From: Agelaius tricolor
Lineage: Eukaryota > Chordata > Aves > Passeriformes > Icteridae
Assembly (NCBI GenBank): GCA_023055355.1
Contig: JALJCS010000002.1
Location: 87,321,001-87,385,000 of the forward strand
Length of the DNA stretch: 64,000 nt
Reading direction: 5' to 3'
The translations under genes were made by a program, and so were the position numbers. The notes under the pieces were generated by a model that saw only the letters and a program-made list of their open reading frames with translations, searched no databases and had not been told where the DNA came from. Every line of letters starts with the position of its first letter. Within the stretch, counting starts at the first letter, position 1. Below are positions 35,272 to 49,378 of this stretch, piece by piece.

Positions 35272-36604
35272 TCTGATCAGAATAAAATTTGAGATTTTCC
35301 ATACTAACCCTCTGCATAACAGACTTTCAAACCTTTTTTCATTATCCAATCCCACTCCTTTACCATTTTTGCTCTCCCTTCACTGAGAAGGTAACTAGTT
35401 GAGTGTTTGAGCAGTTTAGGTTCTCCATCCCATAGAAGTCATGTTAGTTAGAACAAGGATTTTAAGAAAACAGGGCAACATTTGCAAAGAGTTTTTTAAA
35501 TATTAATATCTTGTTGCAGTTAAATTTGTATCCAGGAGTCTCTATTGTGTTCTGTCATTAAACTCTTAGACCAAATTGCTTCCGGCTTCTAGGTCTTGGG
35601 TTTCAATTTTAAGTTTCTGAAAATAGCCTAACTACTGTGTGTATTTTCCCTGCCTTATTAATATTTAAAACCACCCTGAGAGTATACTGGGTAGGATACT
35701 ACATTATCCAGCAGCTCCTTGAAAGGCAGGTGGATAGGAAAAAGTGTCTCAAGGGGGTTTATGTAGGTAAAAAAAAATATCTTTACTAATTCCTTGACCA
35801 GAAAGAATTGTGATGTCATTATAGTCCTGTTTCATCATCTTCCATTGAAAAGAATTAGGAAATAAATAAAAATTGAGTTATTAAGCAGCAAAGGAATTTT
35901 AATTCTCACTGGAACATTTCCATGAGCCAGAGCTGGATTAAAGCATAGATTTTGGCCCAGAACTAGAAACTTGAGGCATAAATACCTTAGGCTTGTGACA
36001 ATATGATATTTACAGCTCCCATTAAAGGAAAAGGAAAGTTCTCATCCTCTGTTTTAGAGGAAAAGTTTTGAACAGAGACTGGTTGTAAACCAATCAGTGA
36101 AGTCTGTTCAATTTTACAGAGTCCATTTCTCCAGGACAGGACAAAAAGCTGCAAAGGGAGAAGCACTTTTGCCCCAGAGGCATTTCCATGGCCAGTTAGA
36201 CCACCACCATTTGGAGAACAGTGCTTTGGGATGGGACAAACACCACTCCACTGGAATGGGAACCTTGGGGAAGCCAAGGAGCAGTGAGATTTCCAGTAAT
36301 GAGCCCTGTTGTGAGCAGCCAAGCCTGCTTTAGTATCCCTTCCCTTCCCTTTTCCAGGCACAGGCAATGCTGAAACTGCTCCAATCAAGGGCTGCATATG
36401 AGACAGCTTCTCCTTCCTCTGAGCAGGGCATGTGCTGAGAGCTTGTCCCAGGGGTGGATGAGTTGTCTCTGGGGTGCTGGAGTTCTGGATGCTGAGAATT
36501 TTCGAATTTCTGTGCTGACTCTGACTTCCAGGAGAGCACTGCATCTGACCTGAGACCGTGGAGCAGGCTTCCAAAATTGTTAAATAGCACTGGGATTATG
36601 GATG
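35272..36604. other. Unassigned sequence with the longest open frame of the window
   Basis: On -, 35987-36574 is open for 195 codons, but the product has no recognisable domain, signal peptide or membrane segment, and this 600-bp stretch is GC-richer than its surroundings. It ends about 30 bp before an LTR on +, so it could be old retroviral 3' flank or part of a longer LTR read antisense. I do not call a gene. Confidence 0.45.
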
Positions 36605-37020
36605 TGTAGTTGGTTAGAAGTGTGTAATATCACAGGGTGGAAAACTTGGAGTTTGGGGTTTTAAAATATAGTAATATATATGAAGCAAGATGGAGGTTTT
36701 AGGGCAGAGACAGGTTGTTCCTTACCTTCTTCTTCCTTCTGCTCCATGGATCTGGGTGGTGTTTTGTACTTGAACAGAAAAGTCCGCACTGCAGGCTTTG
36801 ATGGACCAGTTATTGGGTTAAAAGGGAAAATAATCTAGGTGTCATTTCTTAATTGGACAGTTTAGCCTTAAAAGACCTTGTAACAAGAGATAGTTAGCCA
36901 TTTTGTGCCTTGCTAATGAAAGGCTGCAGAACTCACTGCTGTGAGCTGTAACATTGATAAGAAATAATAAACACCTGAGTCTGAACATGAGCTATCGTCT
37001 CAAGTGCCTTCAAACCTGAC
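36605..37020 (+). mobile_element. Solo LTR, second family, copy 1
   Basis: Begins around TGTAGTTGGTTAGAAG and carries blocks shared with 55528-55875: GAAGCAAGATG, GGTGGTGTTTTGTA, AGTTATTGGGTTAAAAGGG, AATAATCTAGGTGTCA, TTAAAAGACCTTG, GCCATTTTGTGCCTT and GAAATAATAAACACCTGAGT. AATAAA at 36966-36971 serves as the probable polyadenylation signal and fixes the + orientation. The 3' limit near CAAGTGCCTTCAAACC is approximate and no target duplication was found. Similar LTRs are known from songbird genomes; the family name was not determined. Confidence 0.8.
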
Positions 37021-38855
37021 CTTGAGAGAGGTAGAAAAGGAAGCCAAAAACCAGCACTGGGGTACAATCAGGACCTCAGGAGGCAGCTGGGGTCTGCAGT
37101 GCAGGCTTACACAACACATGTGAGAAGCGATGCCAAATCAGATCCCAAATATTAATGCACTTTGACCACAGTGTTTATGGACAGTCATTGCAACTACATC
37201 CTTAGGGAACACTTCTCTAAAAAGTGCCATATAAGAGACACAGAACTATGTAAGGAAGAAGGAATGGAAAGACTATCAGGTCTGGTTTCTTTTCACCTTT
37301 GTTAAATCCTAAATGTGATGCTAGCATGATGGAAAATCAGAGTCCAGAAGTTAAAAAATGATGAAGTTCTCTTAAAAAAGAACAAATCAGAAGATAAATT
37401 CCTCCAACACAATGAAAATATTAATGATGGCAGCCTATAAAAGTTATATCTTTAACCAGACTGAAATCAATCCTTTAAAAGTCAAATCTTCTTTTGATTG
37501 TAAAATGATAAAATTACAAGAATGTTATCAGGCTACATAGAGGTATAATAAGGACCAGAAATATTGTAATAGAATAAGTCTGTGGTATGCTTAAATTCAG
37601 GTAACCAGGAAATTTCCAACAGCATTTGCCAATCCACAAGGCATCACGTCAATGTAAAATATTGAATCTATGAGAATGGAAGAAGATATAAATATACCAA
37701 CAGATTTCAAAGGGTTTAATAGAACAAAGAAAATGTTTTAGTACAAATGTTTAGGGAGCCAAAAACATCTTTCTAAGCCCACAATGGTGTACAAGAGTAG
37801 GAACAGAGCTCATATTTCAAATGACTAGTGAAAATGTGCAGGCATTTACCTGGCCACAGAGTGGAAACCTGAAATGAGGCTAATACATAATAGCAGCAGA
37901 AACCCATAGGAGCACCAGAATGTAAGAAAAAGGGATTTAGGAAATATTGCAGGAAATACCCTGCATATTTCACTTGCAAATATTATTTTGCTATTTTTTT
38001 AATATTAAAGCCTAACTAAATACTGTGTTATAAGAAGAAAGTAAACAGTACTTTTAAGGAAATAATTTTACCTTAACATTAGTTACATTTATACAAATAA
38101 AAATAGCAAAACCAGCAGGAGGAGAGGAAAACCCAGGCACCAGAAACAGCTCAGTGTTAGAGACATCAGTTATGAATCCAGTACAAAGAATACCTCAGCT
38201 CTGATCAGAGAAAAGAGCCATATGGCAATCAAGAAAAGTTACATTAATATATAGTGTGACAAATTATAAAATTGCTTTGGTAATGCAAAATCAGAGCAGA
38301 ATACCAAAGAAAAGATGAAGACTAAAATTTCTGCTGATTCTGTTAACTAAAACTCATGGATGCATCAGCTTATCAGCACTAAACCTGAGACAGGCTATTC
38401 AGGAAGAAATAGAAAATGACAGAAAATGGAAAAATGCTGAGCTCAAACAGTGCATTGTGAAATTTTTCAACAGAGTTGTTAGCTGGTTAGCAGGAAAGCT
38501 TTACCTGCCTTACAGGGTTCCTGTATGATGCTCCTCACTTAATGCAATATCTGTTTGCAATAATGGTCCAATGTAAATTAATGGAAGCAAAAAATCCCTT
38601 TTAAAACTATTAATGATTTCACAGGCTGGATAAACAGAAGTGCATCTACTGCAGGCTAATGAAGCTGTATGTTTGTCTATTTGTCTAGACAGAATTAAAT
38701 TAGACCAGTGCCAAAGTCTCAGACTGAAGAAGTGTCACTCAAGGCAAAACTGGGATGTTTGGAACCAGGGACAGACACAGGCAAGAATTGGTCACTGGAA
38801 GCTGTTTCATAAGTAGACAAATTGCTCCACCATATCTTGGATAGCACTGGTGAAC
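37021..38855. other. Unassigned AT-rich non-coding sequence
   Basis: No retroviral leader or gag sequence is visible downstream of the LTR. No gene recognised; open frames stay below 70 codons. Confidence 0.55.
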
Positions 38856-38881
38856 ATATATATATATATATAGATATATAT
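38856..38881. repeat. AT dinucleotide microsatellite
   Basis: 26 bp of AT repeats with a single G interruption (TATATAGATATATAT). Confidence 0.95.
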
Positions 38882-41800
38882 CAGAGCATATGGAATCAGA
38901 TTTTGGTAAGAGAGCATTTGTGTTTCAGAGTTGAAGATGACAACACTGCTGCCTGGAATTGGAAACATGTGGCCCATGACCTGCACTGTCTTGTCCACTC
39001 TCCTAGAATTAGCAGGGTAGAAAAGCTAAAATTCCATCAGACCAGATTGTTTTGTCATCTACTGTAGAATGATATTTGGGACTGTCACTGCCACCAAAGA
39101 GCTGAATCCTTGCTCTGGACAAGGGCTAGGCAGTGAAGCAGGTAAAAGAAAGGATAAATTATGTTCCCATGTCTCATACCATTTTCTTTTCAGGCAGCAA
39201 ACACTGTCTGAGTGGTTCAGGTGCTGCCTGAGCAAGGAGGAAATGTGGATATTGTTACTTTCACACAATCTCATGTGTAGCACAGACCTGGAAAGCAGCA
39301 ATGCCAGCTGTAATCACTTCTGTGTACGAGGGCAAGTGACCCTGCAAGGTGATTGAGTGGGGCTTGGAGATCTGCAAAGGTTGTCTGTCCTCAGAGCCAT
39401 GAGGAGGACAAAGAGAGATTTTACTTCCATACAAACTCTAGTTCCTCCAGTAGCTCTCATGATTTTCTCCAGGTTTCATAAAAGCTGTAAAAAGCAGGAA
39501 GCCAGAAGGAAGATGTAATGTCCAGGCACTGTGCACCCACAGATCACAGAACAATGCAGAAGCAAATATTGTGACTAATTACTTCTTTCACTGCTTCAGT
39601 GTTACAAACTCTTACTGTGGTTTCTGCAAAGTAAGGAATTTGTCTGACAGCATCAGAGCAGCCATCACAGGCTGAGCAGTGGGGATTTCCCACAAGGCCT
39701 GCTATCCCAGGCCTTCTTTGGATGAGAGTAAACAGCAGTTTACTGGCAGTGAGACTGCACAATTTACTCAGCAATGAGAATTCACTCCCAGCACATCACA
39801 CCTCCCCACAGCCAGACAAATATCAACATTGAATTAGCAGTCGAAATAAATAAGACTCTGTAAAAGAAAACTGTAAGCATCAGAGAAAATCCATGGCAGG
39901 CTACACTTGTCTGTAGAAAGAGAACCACAAAAGATATTCTTGAACAGCTTTGTGCAATTTCTGATGTCAAGATGCTTTCATATCCTGCTGCACATAATTC
40001 TGTCAGTAGCAGACATGACAATGGAAGAAGTGCAGGACTAACAAACGATACACAGAGAAAAGTTGAAGAACTTTCAGATGTACACTGTGGAGGATCTCAA
40101 GAACTATTATCTCAGGAGAAAATGCAGCTCTCTAGAGAATTTTGCAACAAGGCCGTGAATGGGCATTTAATTCACTCAAGTCCTCACAATTGTGAACACC
40201 ACTAGAAGACAGATGTGGAAATGGTCAAATACACATCTCAACAAAATTCACTTACAAGATATGCAAGCTGATGAGCAGCTGATGATAGATATGAGAAGGC
40301 ACTTAAAATGTTAAATTTGCAAGAGAACAAAAGCAAGTTTCCTCAGACTCAGAAAGGCTCTCCTTGACACCCACATCAAATGCCCTCACCTAAGAGGAAA
40401 GATTTTGGGCAGTGCTCAGATATGAAAAGACAGCCTTTGCAGGAACATCCTTGGCTGCCAAGAAACTTAAAAATGAGATAATAAAAATAAGAACTGGCAC
40501 TAAGAGTTGGTAAAGTACACAAACTCCACAAACTTTATTATCTGAAATGCACATGAGGAGCAGCACAATGGGATACAAGGATTCTGCAACTGGAAGACAA
40601 ATCATGCTTGTAGAGAAGGATGTAGAGAAGTATCCAGTGTTTTACAACTATTTTGAGAGCAAAGGTTGGATGCTGTGCTCTCTTGGCAGTGGTTTCCTCT
40701 CTCTCTCAGGCTGAATACCAAGCGGATGGAATATAAAATATTTCAACTAGTGGCAGTTACCAGCAAAATTGCTAAATGTTTGGGAAAATAAGCACCAGTG
40801 TTTTCACAAAGATTGTGCTCTAAAAGCTGATGGATTCTTGCATTATTTGAGGTACACGGGCTCTTTTAACATTTGTGCCTTTTAATCTGAGATTACAAAG
40901 AATATGTGCCACAAAATGTCATTCCTAGTGAAGCCACTGGTATTTTTGTCACCATGCTTCCTTGACTGGGGCCATATCAAACAACTCTGGGACTGATAGA
41001 GAGACAATCAGAAGTGACAGGGCAAGTGACAGCTCTGACAAGTGATTGGGGAATAACAAGTAACCTTGTACATGCCTGTGGGAAAATGACCTAAACCTTA
41101 CTGGTAATTCTGAATACTCCTTAGCAGCACATGCTTCTCCACAGTACATTGCTATATTGTCAAAATAGTTAGCAGAAAATGGAAAATGTTTTTTTTCAAT
41201 GCATTACTGAATTGCTCCATGTTTCTACCATGCCCAAGGAATGGAACTGAGAGACAATGGTCACTGTGCAGAGCACAAACATCAGTCCTCTCTCTCCCTT
41301 CTGTTCATGTAATGCTTAATTCTCTTTCTCAATACATTGCTGACTTTTCCTCTGAAGTCAGGATCAAAAAAATCCTTCTATTATGTTCTCTGTGAATGAT
41401 CTCAGGCAGAAAAATTGCACATCAACAAGCAATAAAAAGGAAAGTTTCTCTTATCAGAAAGAACCACAGATGTAAAGAAAGATAAGTAAAAAATCTAACA
41501 AAAGCCAAAAGGAACATTCCAAGATTCTTCTCTTTTTCCCTGTTTTTAGACCAAACCCAAGCTTATGTAAGACTTGGGTATGTTTGTTTATATGTGGAGG
41601 TGTATTTAACTTCATGCTAAGCTGTTTTCAAAGAAATCACCAAAAGTTGATATCTGGTACCTTTGATTTGATGGCCTTCATATCTACTTGCTTTTTCTCT
41701 TTCCACAGGGATGTTTCCACTGGCATCACTGAACTTCGATTTAGGCTATTAAATCATATTTTGCTCTCCAATGTATCTACTGACATTTCATTCTTTCTAA

Positions 41801-44800
41801 TGAGATAAAGCCTCTATTATTGTCAAGTGCATCTGAAAGCTTTTTCTGCCTGAAGGTGTTTGACTATTACACAAGAGAAGGAAGGGGAAGAAATGAAGAT
41901 GCTCTTACGGACATAAGCAGTTGATCTGTTACAAAAATGTAACTAAAAGCAAGTGCCAAGGACTTTCTTTAGTATATTATCCAGAGAATTAGTTAAACTT
42001 ACAGCCAACACAGGGCTTCACTGTTTCATACCTAAGGGCAATAGAGGTCTGGCTTGAGGTCTTTAAGCAGGAGGCTGAAAATCTGAGATAATGTTGTAGA
42101 AACAGAGTTCAAAAGGAAGTACTGTGATGGGAGCTAGCTGGACAGGGAAGGACTGGCAGGAAGTGACAGGAAGATGGGACAGATCTGAGGTGGGGAGGTA
42201 TCAGCAGTGAAGTGATTCAAATGTTTCCCTCTCCACACCAGCAAGAAGGTCTGCATCAGTATGTTCTGGTCAGAAGCTGTCACAAACCACCAAACCATAT
42301 GTAACAGTAACAAAAAATACTAAAGCACTAATTCTTTAAGGTCTATGGTAGGGCTTTTACTAATATGCTGATGTTGACAACCAAATCCCATCTTTAGCTG
42401 ACATAGGTACTGTGGGCTGAGTCACTGCAGTCAGACTAGAAAGTTCTAATGAAGATTTCCTGAAGCAATCTATGAGATCTTACAGTCAAATCCATGCAGA
42501 AAACATTCTGTTTAGATTAGCCACATCATTTTAAAAAACAGGTCCCTAATTGGCTGCCTAGGCATTCCTGGCCTCTCTTTACCACAGAAATCTATGCTTT
42601 GAAACCACTGGTTTAGATGTTCTTCTCACTGTGTTGCTAAATATCAGAATACTCTTCTGGTTGTCAATACCCATTGGAAGAAACTCTCCAAGGACACCAA
42701 ATTTCCATCTCCCAAAATACCTTGTGCAGTCTCCATGTGTACTCTTTGGATGGACACAGGAGCTGGATAACTCCCAGACCCTAAGCACCACAGCTGGAGG
42801 TATCAAGTACCATCTTGTAGCCAATTACAGCCACCCCAAAAATCATACTTCATTCAAAGCAGAGGAAAAGGAAATAGGACATATTTACTAAACCAAACCA
42901 GGCACATCTGCAAAGCTGTAGAAAAGTTAAAAGAAAAAATCCATCCATTTGCCTAAAGACAACCTCTAACTCTTTCTCTCACCCTGCATATACCACAGCT
43001 GATACACTGAGAGACTCTTCCTCTTTGCTGCTGAAAATTTCAGCTCTCACCAATACTGAACTCCAAGTTCACCTACACAGAAGTCCAAATGTTGAGGGCA
43101 CATCTGTATTATATCTGGGATCCATCTGCTGGGATCATTTGTACTCCCTATGCCCATTATCTCTGATCCAAACAGAAAGAGGACTTTCCATTCTTCTTAT
43201 AGACCTGCTTAAAAATGCTGATATCTGAGTGTCTGGCACAGTTTTACCAGTGTTGTTAGAGGGTTAAAATCCTCATTCTTGCCTAAACTTCTAAAAAGTC
43301 TGTAATGTGCAGTAAGGCATGGTGCCCTTTTGTAGTGAGTGGGAAAATTTCACACCTCAGACTGATGTCTTTTCAGAGTCAGATTTAGTATTTCACATAC
43401 AGCATCCAGACCAATGGATTTCATGGAGACAGACACATGAGCTAGATGCAGATCATTACTGGTATTTGCCTCAAACCAGATATTAAGGTCATCAAGGACT
43501 TTGGGTGTCTGAGGTTTTGGCCATCTTGAAATATAACATGACAGCCTGCCAGAGTAAATGAAAGATGGCAAGAGAGTGCACTGGTGACTGTTGCAGAGGG
43601 CATCAGAAGTCTTTGCTGAACTGGTGCTCCTCATGAAGCTTCACTTGGAACTGTAATACACTGAGGCTGTAGATGGAAAGTACTAAATTATTTCTAAGAG
43701 CAGCTGGGGCTGAACAGGTTTTGCTACAGGACAGTGATTAGAGCCCAGCCTGCTGCCTCATCACCCTGGTCACATTTGCCTTCTGTGCAGCACCTGTTCA
43801 GAATGACATTTTCCCAGGCTGTATGTACTAATAATATATTATTTAAAAAACACTTGATGGGGTGTGATAGTGTCAGGAACATTTTGGATAACAACTCTTA
43901 TCCTCCCACTCTTCTGTCACTTCATTTGTTTCCTGCAAGGGTATTTCTCAGCTCTAAATTTGATCCCTGATATCTATGTAATAAAAGAAAAATTATGAAA
44001 ACAGGATATATTTTTTTACATTTCTTTTAATTTAGGGTTAACAAAATGGTTCAAATTAGGAATAAAAATCTTCTCCAAACCGAAACAGCTTTGTTTTCCC
44101 TTTGAAGTCACAGAAATTCTAGTGAAATCTCAAACTAATTAAGTTAATTTCTTTTTAATAGCTTCATTGGAAATCAGCACAAAGAACTATTGGTTTAAGT
44201 CCTGTGAGCCTCTGCACTATGCATTGTCACCACTACACCAGCAGAATCAATCTTGCTCAATAAAACACCTTTACCAGCCTCCTCTTTTGGTATGTGGTCA
44301 GCTGTCCTCAGAAATAGCCAATCTCTCATGCTTGACTAGTGAGGAAGATGAAGTTTGATGGTTAACATGTGTATGACTCAAGCTGGAAAATTACTCTCTA
44401 AAATGTGCAGCTGTATTTTGAAAGCAACTACATCCTCAGCACCTGTAAATATTTTTAATATTCATATTGTTTCTTATCCACCTATGGTATCACCCTCCAT
44501 CCTTCCTTTTGCCAGGCAGAATTCCTGAAAGGAGACATCACCATCACTGAAAATTTAAATACCTAATGCAGATTTCTAGTGAAGAACAGGAACAAAACCA
44601 CAAATCTCTTGTTGGGAAGTTACAAATGAGGCTTTTAGAAAGGAATGACTTGAAAACTCCAGAAAACACTGGATGGACAAGATGGACAAGGCAGATAAGA
44701 ATAAGAAAGGTGGGAAATTTGGATGAATGATGACTACACTAAAGGTTTTTAGAAGCAGAAAGGATTGCTTAAAGCCCCAGAAAGATGTGGTAAAAAGCCA

Positions 44801-45466
44801 TCAGGATAAAAGAAGGAACTCCAGGGAAAGGTGGGGATCAAGAGTCATAAAGTCCTGCTGCTTCTGCATTGGAAAGGAGGGGTTTTTTGAGGAGAAAAGT
44901 AGTGGGTCCATAGGTACATCACCTTTTTCACACTACATTTCATTCTGATCCTGGATAAAATGCAGCTATAATAGTTTATTAGTATTATGGGATAGTTTTT
45001 ACTGCTGCACTCGAGACTTTGAAGTTCTTTTAAGACTTCAGAGATCTTAAAGCCATAGAAGAGTGATACAAACAGCAAAACAGCACACAGGTGTAAAAAT
45101 TTCCTGATCTTTTATCTGCTGTAAAGACTGGTTGAAAAGAACATTAAATTCCTTTACTTTTGCATTAAACTCATTTATGGCCCACCCCTTTTATTAGGAT
45201 CCCATGTTTCTCCGTGCACTTTTTTTTTTTTTTTCCTGTTGTGGACAACATCTTAATGCTATTACTGTCATTTACTTTGCCACTTTTCTGAGCTTCCCTT
45301 GGCTTTCCTCATTTCGGAATTACACCAGACCTGGCATCTGTGTTATTTGGAGAAGATCTGTCTTATACTGTGTGTTGTTTACACAAGATTCCCATATGTT
45401 TTTTTTTTTAAGAAGGCTTCTTTAGCCTTAGAAAAATGCTCATTTTTCTGCCTAATGATGTGGTCT
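38882..45466. other. Unassigned non-coding sequence
   Basis: About 6.6 kb without a recognisable gene or transposon. Open frames on both strands remain below 100 codons (for example 39069-39356 +, 43350-43634 -), with no domain I recognise. A 15-nt T-run lies at 45220-45234. Confidence 0.5.
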
Positions 45467-46024
45467 TGTATCCTGGATTCATCTGGGACTGACTTTATTT
45501 TCTTCCAGATGGCTGGTGCAGTGCTGTGTTTCAGATTCAGTATGAGAATAACTTTGATAACACACTGATGTTTTGGTTGGTGCTGAGCAGTGCTTTCCCT
45601 GAGCCAAGGACTTCTCAGTGCCTGGGCTCTGCCAGGGAGCAGCTGCACCAGAGGCCAGGGGGGACACGGCCAGCAGAGGTGACCTGGACTGGCCAAAGGG
45701 ATATTCCACACCCTGGAATGTCAGGCTCAGAGCACAAACTGGAGGGAGCTGGCTGAAAGAGGGCTGATCACTGCTCAGGGATGGGCTGGGCATTGGTCGC
45801 TGGGTGGTGAGCAATTGTACCATGCATCACTTGTCTTTCTTCGGTGCTATTCCTCATTTTCCCCATTACATTCTTAGTCTTATTTTATTTCAGCTATTAA
45901 ACTGTTATTACATTTTATCTTTTTTTCTGATCCTCCTCCCCACCCCACAAGTGGTAGAGGGTGGTGGAGAAATGAGAGAGCACCTGTGTTGCACTTAGTT
46001 GCTGCCTGGGGTTAAACCCCAACA
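45467..46024 (+). mobile_element. ERVL-type solo LTR, diverged
   Basis: Shows the avian ERVL LTR order: a degenerate start (TGTATCCTGGATTCATCTGG), ATGGCTGGTGCAGTGCTGTG, TTGATAACACACTGATGTTT, GGCCAAAGGGATATTCCACA, GTGAGCAATTGTACCATGCA, CAGCTATTAAACTG (ATTAAA at 45896-45901), and the end GCTGCCTGGGGTTAAACCCC-AACA. The TATA box is not preserved (AGAGCACAAACTGG in its place). Flanks GGTCT and TCTGC do not match, so the start or the duplication has decayed. Confidence 0.9.
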
Positions 46025-49000
46025 TCTGCCTTTTTTCTCTTGGCATTCATTGTCTCTGGAATTGCTCCTGACATACTTTATACATCAAACTTGTGGAGTG
46101 TAGGGTTCCTTTTGTATTACATTCGCCAGCACACTGTTAACCTTTTCTGTCAGCATTTAGAGTTTGCCCTTTCACAGTTCATTGTCACAATATTTTCCTT
46201 CTGGGAGTTACTGTTAGCCATAATATCAAATCTAATTTTGTCCCGATGCCCAATGGAATGTGTGTAACCTTTGTAGATCAGTATAATAAATATGATTCCA
46301 CCAGGACTCAGAGCAGGAGATTAAACTCTATTTTACAGCCATTACTAACAAATGCTCCTTCCAGTCTGACTCCTTCTTGATTGAGGTGGTGACTTGGAAG
46401 GCTTTGGTTCTATCTAGGAGATGAGTTCTAAATTCATGCAATACCATGGCTTGATTATATTCTATTATTATATTATTGTTCTATAGAATACTGTTCAATT
46501 TTGCTGTTTTGAACAAAGCAGCTCAAATCAAACAAGTATAAGAATATTATTGAATGCACAACCCTTGTAGACAAAAATGCAGAACCAAGAGGATTTTTTA
46601 ATACCATGCACTAATACAGATGGAGATAAACACAGACACAGATTTATTTATAAAATAAATCATGCAAAAGTAGGAAATAGACACAATTTCTGTGCACACC
46701 TGCATTTACACCTGAAAGAAGGTAGAGAGGTAAGAGATACTAGTATGTAGATGGAGTGACATAGGTGTATAACTAATATACTTATTTTAGCCTGACATAC
46801 AGGCCATGGAATAAGGAATAAACAGAGGTTTTAGGGTGTATTTTTTTCTTTTCCTGAGCCACACAGAAGCATGAAATAGACCCTTAGCCTTTTGCAAATT
46901 TTGTTGGTTTATTTTTGCCTATAAAAGCCTTGATGTTGAAAATGTTGGGAAATTAAGTCATTAAATTCAGCTTGGTCTCTAGGGGTAGGGGCAGGGAGAG
47001 TTGACAGGAAAATATGAACACTGAGCTATTTACAGTAATTTGAACTTGAAGCTCATATGAGAAATATGTGCAGGAGTGGTAAAGAGGAGGAACTTTAACT
47101 GTTACCATTACTCTGAATGGGTGCAGTGGAAAAACTAAAAATAAACCAGGAGAAATTACATGAATATTCATCACCTGCTACTGCTTTTGTCTTTTTAAAT
47201 TATAAAGCTTTTGAGAAGAGGAAAGGTTTCATGTATAAACTGGCAGTGGTGCCATGAAGACAAAAATACGCTGTGATTTTTTCAATGGGCTTAATGTTCA
47301 AATAAAATGAGAGATGACAGTAGATAAACCACAATGCTGGAAAGGAATTAAGGACAATAAATATAGGAGCTTAGTACAGATGCTGTATGAAGAACTGGCA
47401 ATTACCTTCACTTTTGCTTCCTCTTCACTTCTTAAATTTTGTGTGAAGCTTTTTAGACTGGAAATTTTTACTTAGTTGACTGCAACTTATATTGAAACAG
47501 TAAAAACTGAGTTTATAGTTGCTATTTCCTGAGTTACAACCCATGAATCCCATCTAGTTACTAGCGAAATCCCTCCCAGTTACTTTTTTCTTATTCTGAA
47601 AAGAAGCGTGATGCTTCAGTTTGTACAATGATGTAGATACCCTTGCTGGGGAAATGTAAATTCAGACACACCAGTTTTTGCCCTGTATGTGAAAGTGGTG
47701 GTATAAAAGCTGTGACAATTACCTGTCTTTTGCCTCATCTCTGAGAACCTTTGGTCACTTGAATGGACATTTGTGTTATGTTGACAGTCACCAGTGCCTC
47801 CTAGGCAAGGCTGACCTTGGGAGCCCTTGTCAATCAGCCTGTCACTGAACCTGTCTTAGCTTCTACATTAAATTTGTTCCCTCTGGAAACCCTGAAATCC
47901 ATCAACCAGGTGCATTCTCTCACAGAAACTCAGTGACCTCCTGGAGAGTCAAACTCAGCAGAAGCCTTGGAAAAACTGGATATACTTGGGTTTTGTTACA
48001 GCAGCCACAGCTACTGAGCTCTGAATGTCTGCTGAATTAAGAAGACTGCCTGAAACATCTGTGTCACAGGAGGCACCTCTGACTTTGCTGCATTCTGCAT
48101 CCCCTTACCAGCATCTTACTTCATTGTAATATTAAGAACAGCAAAGGTTATTAAGAGATACCAATTGCGAATTCAATTACAGTTTATTGCAATTCCTCAG
48201 AAAGTAGATTTACAAGGTACAGGTACCTTATATTTTGTCCAAGTGATAATGACAAATATAATTGACCTTTTACAATATGAATGACATAAGGAAGAAAGGG
48301 GTAAATTGTTTTCTGTGGCTTTCATTTACAGAATCAGAAGAAACTCAGGAGTATGAGTGACAAACAAAGCACACTGGAGCTCATACAGAACAAATTTTTA
48401 ATGAGAAAATATAATTCAACTCCTACACATTTGTAGCAAGTTTTTGAACAGTTTAAAAAGTCAGTGAATAAAAGAGTAGTCATTTAAGAAAAAAAAAGTT
48501 ATATTCAAAAATATATTTTAACTTTCAACAGTAACCACCTGGAACTGCAGGCAAAAGAGACCATGAAGCTTCTCTTTTCTTCCTCTTATATAGAGTGGCT
48601 TTACTTTTTTAATAACAACAAAGAAATTTCTCTCCTGAACCCAAATTAAAAACTGATTTTCAGCCAGATATATCATTGGTCAGCAGGATAAGAATTTAGT
48701 CAACAGCAAAATTTTCTGTAACCTTTCCAGGACTATGTTTTTTTAGCACAATGAACCATCCAGGTCATGTGCAGCAGTACTGGCTGCAGAAAGAACATTT
48801 TGTTACCTGCTTATTTGGTTTGTGTTGCTGTCACAGCATCTCAGTGCCACTAAATATTGTGTTCTTGTTTCATTGCAGAACTTCACAGCCCAGAAACTGT
48901 CTTCATTACCTTGAGGGTCATGCTCCTCACAGCTTTTACACTGTTGTATTTGTTTATCCAATGCGTACACCCAGGAGTGTGTAAGCACATGTAGGAAGAG

Positions 49001-49271
49001 AATAGTTCTTCAAATGCAACCCTCTGAAGATGCCCTGGACCCATGCCCAAGAGGACCACCAGGGAGATGCCTGCAGACTCACCTGCTCAGTATAGAGAGC
49101 ATGTAGGTGAAGAATGGCAACTCAGCTAGAGACACTGACAGATTTAGGAACCTAGAGCCCACTGAAGTTCAGCTCTTACATACCCTGGACACAGAGACCA
49201 GCCTTTGTTGGATACAAGCTGTGTGAAGATGTAGATCTCTCCCTTCTCTTCCCAATACATTACATTTATCA
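46025..49271. other. Unassigned AT-rich non-coding sequence
   Basis: No gene or recognised transposon. Short ATT-repeat patches lie at about 46455-46480. Open frames stay below 80 codons. Confidence 0.55.
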
Positions 49272-49378
49272 CAGACTCATTAAATCAGAGAGGTTGGAGA
49301 GGATGTCCCAGATCACTGAGCCCAACCATTAACCCAAACTTCCAGGCCCACCACTGCTGCTTTTATGTGCCTGGCAGT
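49272..49378 (-). mobile_element. CR1 LINE 3' end fragment, antisense
   Basis: CAGAGAGGTTGGAGAGGATG, CAGATCACTGAGCCCAACCA and TTCCAGGCCCACCACTG follow the order of the reverse-complemented CR1 3' end. About 100 bp remains, diverged. Confidence 0.85.
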
